From NCBI GenBank assembly GCA_033085395.1, contig JANQBS010000049.1, forward strand, positions 62,001-126,000: 64,000 nucleotides of DNA, written 5' to 3'. Of the stretch, positions 57,823 through 64,000 are shown in pieces. A program made the translations under genes and the position numbers. The notes under the pieces are model-generated. The model did no database searches and had not been told where the DNA came from. It saw only the letters and a program-made list of their open reading frames with translations. Every line of letters starts with the position of its first letter. The first letter of the stretch is position 1. The DNA is from Xanthoparmelia taractica (lineage: Eukaryota; Ascomycota; Lecanoromycetes; Lecanorales; Parmeliaceae).

Positions 57823-59280
57823 ATGTCATGGATCGACAAACACCTTGAACCAACCCCCACTCACTACCTCTATCTCATCCTTTCCGCTTTCCTCCTCCTC
57901 TATGCCCTCTTCTCAGCCTTCATCCGCAATCGCCTCCACCTCTCTGAACCTCCACTAGCCACTCTTGTCGGAATCGCCTTTGGGCCCAAAGGCGCCAACC
58001 TCATCAGCCCTTTACAATGGTTCTCGGACGATATCACGCAGGAGGCGGCCAGGGTCGTCGTTGGACTGCAGTGCTTCACCGTCGGCGTGGAGTTGCCAAA
58101 AACATACTTCTCACGACATTGGAAGAGCGTGGGCATGATGTTGGGGCCGGTCATGACGTTTAGTTGGCTCGTCACCGCGGGCTTCATATATGCAGTGTTG
58201 CGGACTGATATTACGACCGCCCTCATCATCAGTGCATGCCTAGCCCCTACAGATCCAGTATTAGCGGCTAGTGTCCTAGCAGAAAGCACCTTTTCCAGGA
58301 GAGTACCCAGGAGATTGAGGCATATGCTTAGTGCCGAAAGTGGATGCAATGACGGCATCAGCTTTCCTTTCCTGTACGTTGGCATACTCTACGTGGTCGA
58401 GCCGTCGCTGGGAGAGGCGGTCAAAGAGTGGGTTCTTGGGACCGTACTATGGCAATGTACCCTCGGTATGTTGATCGGGCTGATAATCGGCCACTGTTTT
58501 AACCGAAGCCTGCGGTTCGTCGAGCGTTGGGATTACATCAGTGAGGCGCCGTTCCTCGTCTTTTACTTCCTACTTGCGGTCTTTGCGATCGGAATCGGCT
58601 CAACAATAGGTGTGGACGATTTTCTCGTGGCTTTTGGAGCAGGCTACGGCTTCGCGTGGGACGGTTGGTTCGCAAAAAAGACGAAGGAAACGGACCTGCC
58701 TGAAGTCATAGACATGCTGCTCAATTCGAGTATATTCGTATACTTCGGTGCCATAATCCCGTGGTCACATTTTACCCCATCGGAGATTACCCCGTCAATC
58801 ACGCCAGGCAGATTAGTCGGCTTGCTGATACTCATCCTCCTCTTCCGCCGTATCCCCATTGTTCTGGCCATGAAACGCTTCGTCCCGGATATCAGAACAT
58901 ACCGCGAAGCACTCTTCTGCGGTCACTTTGGTCCCATGGGCGTCGGGGCGATGTTCCTCGTCATTGAAGCCCGCGCCATGCTCGAGAACGGCACCTCGGT
59001 ACCGGACCCGCATCCGCCCGCCAAGCACGAGAACAAGGTGGCCATAGAGACGGTGTGGACCGTTGTCTCTTTTATTGTCCTAGGATCGACAATGGTGCAT
59101 GGGCTTTCGGTCTTGGCGATCAGCGTGGGAAGTCATTATACGCGGAAGGAAGGAGAGAGGGCGCCGCTGATTGGGGCGGAGTCTGATGCGTTGCATGATA
59201 TGGACCATGAGGGCGGTGGGGGGGAGAGCGAGCCGAGTGTTAGTGGAGACGAGGATCCCGATCAGCCTGATCATCATTGA
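57823..59280 (+). CDS. nha1: Na+(K+)/H+ antiporter, Nha1/Sod2 type
   Basis: A 485-residue single-exon CPA1-family carrier with about 12 hydrophobic segments. These proteins export Na+ or K+ across the plasma membrane in exchange for protons and set salt tolerance and pH. Visible signatures: the start EPTPTHYLYLILSAFLLLYALF, LATLVGIAFGPKGANL, LAPTDPVLAASVLA (with the TD-P motif of the ion site), LSAESGCNDGISFPFLYVGIL (the ND motif), a VDDFLVAFGAGYGFAWDGWF block and FGPMGVGAMF near residue 370. The tail after the last membrane helix is short and acidic (about 50 residues, many Glu/Asp), whereas yeast Nha1 has a very long tail. The start ATG at 57823 fits the family opening. Confidence 0.93.
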   Translation: MSWIDKHLEPTPTHYLYLILSAFLLLYALFSAFIRNRLHLSEPPLATLVGIAFGPKGANLISPLQWFSDDITQEAARVVVGLQCFTVGVELPKTYFSRHWKSVGMMLGPVMTFSWLVTAGFIYAVLRTDITTALIISACLAPTDPVLAASVLAESTFSRRVPRRLRHMLSAESGCNDGISFPFLYVGILYVVEPSLGEAVKEWVLGTVLWQCTLGMLIGLIIGHCFNRSLRFVERWDYISEAPFLVFYFLLAVFAIGIGSTIGVDDFLVAFGAGYGFAWDGWFAKKTKETDLPEVIDMLLNSSIFVYFGAIIPWSHFTPSEITPSITPGRLVGLLILILLFRRIPIVLAMKRFVPDIRTYREALFCGHFGPMGVGAMFLVIEARAMLENGTSVPDPHPPAKHENKVAIETVWTVVSFIVLGSTMVHGLSVLAISVGSHYTRKEGERAPLIGAESDALHDMDHEGGGGESEPSVSGDEDPDQPDHH

Positions 59281-59982
59281 TGGGGGAAGATATCTAGGTC
59301 AAGGTCGTGGGTTTCCTGAGTTGATATGAACAGTCGATTCGATATCATTGCAACTCAAGTTTTGCAAACCAAGAAAGACCTTTGCACTAAAAAAGCTCAA
59401 ATATCCTTTGTTGATGAGCTCTGGAGTCGTTCTTCGCGCTTATTTCAAGACGGACGTTTTTGGAATTTATGGGGTTCCTTTGCTTCAGGCAGACAACGCA
59501 TCACCCGAAACCTTGGCGCTTTGGTGCAGACCTCCGTACTACCACTACCGTTGTTTATGCAAAAGTCCTGTTAGCATCACTAAAGCGCTCCCGCTTGACT
59601 GCAACGTCGTGGCAGCAACCGTTGAAGAGCCCCAATACTATTGAATAGGTTTCTATCTACCAAGGCTCCTCCATGCTCAGAGCACGTGGGTCGGGACCCA
59701 AGTGTACCTGGATCTCGACAATGCTTTATTGTTGCTTCCTGCAACACGCTGCAAGAGCCCTTATAAATCTGATACCTCAGGACATCAGGACCTCAGGAAC
59801 AAGGTGGCTAACCCGTTCACTTGATTTGAGTTTATCACTAAAATCCACCCTCCCCACCGTCATCCACATCCTTGGCAAGCACAACGCTATACCCACTGCC
59901 CTCCCTGCACGCACCATGGATCCCCCGGAGCCGACTCCCTCCTCATCCTCTCACCCCTCGTCAAACTCATCTCCGCAATAGC
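59281..59982. other. Intergenic, no gene seen
   Basis: About 700 bp. Several short overlapping + frames without motifs. Confidence 0.5.
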
Positions 59983-60234
59983 TCACTCGTACCGCTCAAT
60001 CTCCTCGTCCGCCTCCTCTTCACAAAGACATCTCGCAAGATGAGGCTCCTCGACCGGTACATGCAGAGCTGGCTCTTGATACGTTTTGACGGTAACGGGG
60101 TGCGGTTGTCTGCGGCCTTTGATCAGCAGTAGCAGGCGGGAAACGAACGCGCGGAGGCGTGCGCGATGATTGATTGGGGAGGTGGGCTTGGTTGTTGGTC
60201 GAGTGGGGATGGATTGGGAGAGCGTACAGCCCAT
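59983..60234 (-). CDS. Small protein with N-terminal MGC acylation motif (83 aa)
   Basis: From a true ATG the protein starts MGCTLS. This satisfies the N-myristoylation pattern (Gly2, Ser6) with a palmitoylation-ready Cys3 and is the same hexamer that starts many G-alpha subunits. A basic, Arg/Lys-rich helix-like middle (HRARLRAFVSRLLLLIKGRR) follows, then an acidic end (CLCEEEADEEIERYE). It has no G-protein domain. I recognise no family. The combination of lipid signal, basic patch and acidic tail suggests a peripheral membrane adaptor (inference). No intron is needed. A second MGC protein of similar size lies 1.2 kb away on the same strand. Confidence 0.5.
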   Translation of the reverse strand: MGCTLSQSIPTRPTTKPTSPINHRARLRAFVSRLLLLIKGRRQPHPVTVKTYQEPALHVPVEEPHLARCLCEEEADEEIERYE

Positions 60235-61441
60235 GTTGGTACGTGCGAGCGACGGTGCTCTTTGCCGGTATGATGGGATGAGAGTGTAAGTCTTTTATGT
60301 TTCTTTTTAGGCAAGGGCTCTGACTGGGCAGAGAGAAAGGTGCCAACCAGCCAGTATCGTCGAAAGTGGAACCGACCGGGTCGCAAAAAAGCGATATCTT
60401 AGATGAGAGAAACCGTGAACGTGCAAAATTGCGGACAACATATATACATACCAGTTCGGTACTCCCTAGGACTGACTCAGTCTCATTGTTTTGTTTTGAG
60501 TCGGTTTTTTTTTTCTCTTTCTTTTCTTTGCGAGACAGATAAACAGAGACATTGTCGCTGCTGCTTTGCTGCTTTTTTGTTCGTCGATTGTTTCGTGATT
60601 TCAACGATTGAAGTTTTTTGTGGCTGCTTTTATCCATTGACTTGTAGCCATATCTTGTCATGTCTCGTCTTGTTATTTAACAGAGTCTCTTAATGTCTTG
60701 TTTCTGGTCTTTTTGGTTTTTGGTCTTTTTGGTTCTTTAAATTCTTTGGTTCGATATCTCCGCTGTCTTGCAATGGGAGAAAAAGGGGAGGAAAGAAAAG
60801 AAAAGAAAAAAAGTTGGGTTTCCGCTCGTATTCTTCCATTTCGCTGGGAATTGAGATTGCTGGGTCTTGATGTCTCGGTTACGAATGAGGAGGATTTTTG
60901 TGTACGTCAGATGGGATGGGATAGTTGGGATGTTTTGTTTCTTTCGACTGCCGAGTTACCGAGTTTTTGCATGAAATGTCTTTTCAAGCCAGGATACACG
61001 ACTGCAGTTTTCTTTGCCACCGCTACGAGAATGATCCCTCTAAATTGGAAAACATGAAAGGTACGAGTACGCAATTCAATCTCGCACGCCTAGGTCTTTT
61101 CTAAGAAACAAGAATCAAAACTCTATACTCCTTCTTACACTTTCTCGCTAACTACCTTACAAAACCCCCCCCCTTCTAGCACCTCTACCTCCTAAATCCT
61201 AACTCCTACCCCTATACCCATTACCCACCTGCACCTCCTCCTCCTCCTTCTTCTCCATTCTTCATTCATCCTCATTCATCTCCTCCCCCGCGGCGCCTGC
61301 GCCTGCATACTCTTCGCCGTCAACGGCGCATACGCATCCCCATACCTCGCCTCGGCGCGTCAAAAGGCCTCGGGGCCGGTTTCCTGGCCCTGTGCACCTC
61401 CTCCTCCTCCTCCTCCTCCTTCTTCATTCTCCATTCATTCT
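60235..61441. other. Intergenic region with first copy of a 166 bp duplication
   Basis: Upstream region of the 59983-60234 gene, rich in T and TTTTC runs (60480-60800). From about 61229 to 61391 lies copy 1 of a tandem duplication whose copy 2 starts at about 61395. No firm gene: the 119-codon frame at 60698-61057 has no motif. Confidence 0.5.
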
Positions 61442-61558
61442 TCATCTCCTCCCCCTCCCCGCCTGCGCCCGCTTACTCCCCGCCGTCAACTGCGCATACG
61501 CATCCCCGTACCTCGCCGCGTCAAAAGGGCGCGGGGCCGACTTCTTGGCCCTGTGCAG
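61229..61558. repeat. Imperfect 166 bp tandem duplication
   Basis: Two adjacent units share a (CTC)n/(TTC)n run, a CATTC-rich stretch, a CTCCTCCCCC block, GCGCATACGCATCCCC (61326 and 61492), TACCTCGCC, GCGTCAAAAGG, CGGGGCCG and TGGCCCTGTGCA. Unit 2 covers the 3' end of the small MGC gene below. Unit 1 carries about five extra bases (in CTCGGCGCG) that break the corresponding frame. Confidence 0.8.
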
Positions 61559-61726
61559 AGAATTCGGTTGCGGAGCGTAGAGGGGGATGTTGGGGTCGAA
61601 GGGGCGGGAGAGGCGGGAGGTGTTGGTTGGTTTGTGGGGTTGGGGTTTTTGGGGTTGTCGCTGCCGGCGTGGTTGGGGGCGAGCGGTGGGACGGGGTGGA
61701 GAGGGACGGGATGGTGCGCAGCCCAT
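61442..61726 (-). CDS. Small Pro/Arg-rich protein with N-terminal MGC acylation motif (94 aa)
   Basis: From a true ATG the protein starts MGCAPS, again Gly2/Cys3/Ser6, fitting N-myristoylation and possible palmitoylation. A Pro/Arg/Gln-rich segment (about 7-40) leads to a more conserved-looking core, FDPNIPLYAPQPNSLHRAKK, then APRPFDAARYGDAYAQL, and a basic end. I recall no named family. The core motif reads like a short linear interaction segment. It does not align with the other MGC protein at 59983-60234 beyond the lipid signal. Its 3' end is part of a tandem duplication. Overlapping + frames have long Gly/Trp runs and look artificial. Confidence 0.45.
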   Translation of the reverse strand: MGCAPSRPSPPRPTARPQPRRQRQPQKPQPHKPTNTSRLSRPFDPNIPLYAPQPNSLHRAKKSAPRPFDAARYGDAYAQLTAGSKRAQAGRGRR

Positions 61727-62577
61727 TATTTTTTTGTTACTTGGTTGGTTGATTGGTTGGTGGGAGTGGTTGGTTGGTTGACTAGGGGGTTGTTCTTGGG
61801 GGGAGTGTTTTTGGTGAGAGCTTGGGGAATGGACGATACGAATGCTGTAATGGTTCTTTTTTTCTTATCTGCTGGAAAAGTCATACAGAGAAGGAAGGAA
61901 GATGGATGGACATGGCATGTCGACAGACTTGATATCTAGGACAGGTAAAAGGTATGTGTAATTGTCGTTCAATGTTCCATCGCCCAAATTAAAACATTGA
62001 TCATGCCAGGGCCCCCTGACACCCCCGTCTTCTCTTTCAGTTCATGACCTCTTCGCTATCTTGTCTTTGTTTCGAAACAGGATTTCTCTCTCTCTCTCTT
62101 CCCTCACATGTCTACTCTCGCCTGCATTGAACTTTTCATTGTGCATTGTTTTTTTTCTTTACCCTTTCAGCGTTTCCCGCGTGTAAAAAAAAAAAAGAAA
62201 AAAAACATTGTACGGCTCCACTATGTCAATGTCAATGTCAATGTCAATGTTCTTTTCTGTCCATCCCATTGTTATCTCGCATGCACAATGACGATGATGC
62301 ACACTCTTCTTCACATCTGGACTCGAGACCTCTTTGTGAAAACATGCAAGTGTCGTGCTTACTATGCTATTCGTGGCCACGATGTATACATCTATCTCCT
62401 AGATCTTTTGTTCTCTCTCCTACCCCGACACTGACCGACACACCCCTTCCCCCCCAACTCTCACGAAACCCCATCCATCCATCCATCCAATCAAACCAAA
62501 CCAATCCAACCCAGCTATACATACATACATATACACAAAAAAACAAAACCCCCCCCCCGGACCAAAACCACCAAACC
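61727..62577. other. Intergenic, low complexity
   Basis: Contains a GTTGGTTG-type repeat near 61740-61785, (TCAATG)n at about 62224-62250, CATACATA at about 62518-62530 and long C and A runs just before the next start. A frame is open upstream of the secreted-protein ATG, but its translation is low complexity. Confidence 0.5.
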
Positions 62578-63402
62578 ATGCACCCCTTCCACCCCCTGCA
62601 CACCCTCCCCCTCCCCCTTCCAACTCTAACCTATACCACCACCATCCTCCTCCTCCTCCCCCTCCTCCTCTCACCACCCCCCACCACCGCCACATCACTA
62701 ACAATCCACAACACCAGCCCCAAACCCATATGCTACAGCACCGAGCTCTCCACCGGCACATTCCCCACAACCACAACCTGCGGCCCGGCCTCCCTCCCCG
62801 GCATATCCGTTCTCCCAGGCCAAAAAACCTCCATCGCGCTCGCGTCAACTTTCAATGGGGCTTTGACGGCTTGGGTCGCCAACACCACTACTAGCAAGAA
62901 TGGAAACGATGGAAACAATGGAGATAACAACAATGGTATCAGAGGCGCGAGGTACGAAATCAACTTCGCAGCCGCCAACCCGGCAGGATCGACCTGGTAC
63001 GACGCCGACTACCGACTCGGCATGTCGGACGGCACGCTCGGACCCCTCGACAACCGACGCCTCGATAACGGACAGTCCTCTCTTTCGGGCGAACCCGACG
63101 CCCTGGCGAAAGCAAACGCCGCATGGCCGCCCCGGCCCCACACGCAAGACAAGGCCACTCTGCTCTCCTACCCTCAGTATTTGAGGCAGGGGGACGACGG
63201 GAAGTTGAGTTTCGTGTACTGCGATGCGCAGGCGCCGGCGATCGTGGTGGAGTTTTTGCAGGTTACGGCGGCGTTTGATGCGTATGTTGATGCGGGGAGT
63301 GTGGCGGGTGGTGGGGGGAGTGGGAGTGCGGAGGCGGTGAGGATGGCGGATGAGAGGAGTTTGGTTGTGGGGACGCAGGAGATGTTGATTGTGGCGTACT
63401 AG
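62578..63402 (+). CDS. Secreted protein, possibly thaumatin/osmotin-like
   Basis: A 274-residue protein from the ATG at 62578. Pro/Leu-rich residues 1-40 include a hydrophobic core (TTILLLLPLLL) and act as a signal peptide. The mature part starts SLTIHNTSPKPICYSTEL..G, goes on with GPASLPGISVLPGQKTSIALASTFNGALTAW, RYEINF, STWYDADYRLGMSDGTLGP, then SYPQYLRQ..GKLSFVYCDAQAPAIVVEFLQVTAAFDAYV, and ends TQEMLIVAY. The beta-rich pattern and few Cys resemble fungal proteins labelled thaumatin-like or osmotin-like; I hold this assignment weakly. A Gly-rich loop (AGGGGSGS) near 245 and an Asn-rich loop near 110 look like inserted low complexity. The start is chosen because the upstream open frame is repeat sequence. 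Confidence 0.7.
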   Translation: MHPFHPLHTLPLPLPTLTYTTTILLLLPLLLSPPPTTATSLTIHNTSPKPICYSTELSTGTFPTTTTCGPASLPGISVLPGQKTSIALASTFNGALTAWVANTTTSKNGNDGNNGDNNNGIRGARYEINFAAANPAGSTWYDADYRLGMSDGTLGPLDNRRLDNGQSSLSGEPDALAKANAAWPPRPHTQDKATLLSYPQYLRQGDDGKLSFVYCDAQAPAIVVEFLQVTAAFDAYVDAGSVAGGGGSGSAEAVRMADERSLVVGTQEMLIVAY

Positions 63403-64000
63403 GTGAGTTTGAGGGTGGGTGAGTTGGGTTGGTGCTTTGTATGAGTTGTCGTCTGGTGATGGAGTTTTATTTTGTATTTTTTTCTTTCCTTTGTGAGGAT
63501 ATTGGTCGCGCTCTTTCGATTCGATGCTTTTGGTGTGATTTGCTTTTTTGTGCAAGACGATACAAGTGCTTCTAATTCTAGAAACACACGATTCCAGAAT
63601 TACAACGTGGGAAAGTAATCAAGAAATCCGTTCGCATGCTCTCCGTTACTGCAACAATAGAGCCTGCCTTATAATGCCCCAACGGGAGCTTCCCAAGCAC
63701 TGACAAAGGCGATAGCAGTCGGATAAAAGTGAGTCGCACCTTTGCGAGTATGTTACGCGTGACATCTGAAGTTATGATTACCAGTAAAGTCATGAAAATC
63801 TCGACGTCTTCCACTAGCGTAATGGAAAATAGAAACGAAAAAGGACAAACTTATCTCGGCAGAGCGCAACGGCGTAACACACACACACATACATCCCATT
63901 GCTGAAAAAGAGAGCTATGCGCACGAATAACGTAAGAGATTCCAGCATATTAGGGGCAGCATCAACAGAGCTCCAGTGACGAACCCAAGTAGTTCTCAAC
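63403..64000. other. Right edge, no gene seen
   Basis: The 3' flank of the secreted-protein gene, then short minus-strand frames with no motif up to the window end. Confidence 0.5.

Noticed and set aside
60698..61057. 119-codon + strand frame
   Set aside because: Poly-Lys and Phe/Leu runs from T- and A-rich sequence; no motif, and it lies in the upstream region of a minus-strand gene.
62146..62577. N-terminal extension of the secreted protein
   Set aside because: The open frame there is microsatellite and CT-rich sequence; a signal peptide follows the ATG at 62578.

Overview
This is a nuclear segment of a filamentous ascomycete (Pezizomycotina, possibly Dothideomycetes; the class is my guess). 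The reasons are many genes with short 46-70 bp GT-AG introns, two heterokaryon-incompatibility (HET) genes, a velvet regulator, a relic of a Tad1-type LINE, CT-rich gene flanks and abundant microsatellites. There are no bacterial operons. Genes sit on both strands, separated by 0.3-2.5 kb. I worked out exon structures by hand from reading frame, splice sites and family expectation; none is backed by RNA.

Left third (1-22 kb): a partial secreted-type protein at the edge; the ribosome-quality-control ubiquitin ligase Hel2/ZNF598; a 253 bp AT-rich element with terminal inverted repeats lying against a decayed TPR gene; a HET gene; a head-to-head pair of MSH4 (meiotic crossover) and RSA4/Notchless (60S assembly); an orphan Cys-rich multi-pass membrane protein; a LINE endonuclease relic; and a bacterial-type sulfotransferase broken by one in-frame stop just before its PAPS-binding motif.

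Middle (22-42 kb): a chromate transporter whose last membrane segment is cut off by an in-frame TGA; a FAR1/MULE-like DNA-binding protein without a transposase; a secreted CAP/PR-1 protein; orotate phosphoribosyltransferase (URA5); a single-pass Cys-rich surface protein; a weakly supported small gene with a PIP-box-like motif; a second HET gene; a low-complexity tract with a ~105 bp tandem duplication; and the developmental regulator velB.

Right third (42-64 kb): a 1976-residue DH-BAR-SH3 RhoGEF; telomerase reverse transcriptase (TERT, nine exons); a TBC Rab-GAP lacking the usual glutamine finger; an Nha1-type cation/proton antiporter; two small proteins that start with Met-Gly-Cys acylation motifs; a 166 bp tandem duplication that copies the 3' end of one of them; and a secreted thaumatin-like-type protein.

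Most annotated genes are housekeeping or developmental. The accessory interest lies in three places: the decayed or recently broken genes at 5.9-6.6, 19.7-21.9 and 22.5-24.1 kb; the HET/TPR elements; and the small lipid-anchor candidates near 60-62 kb.
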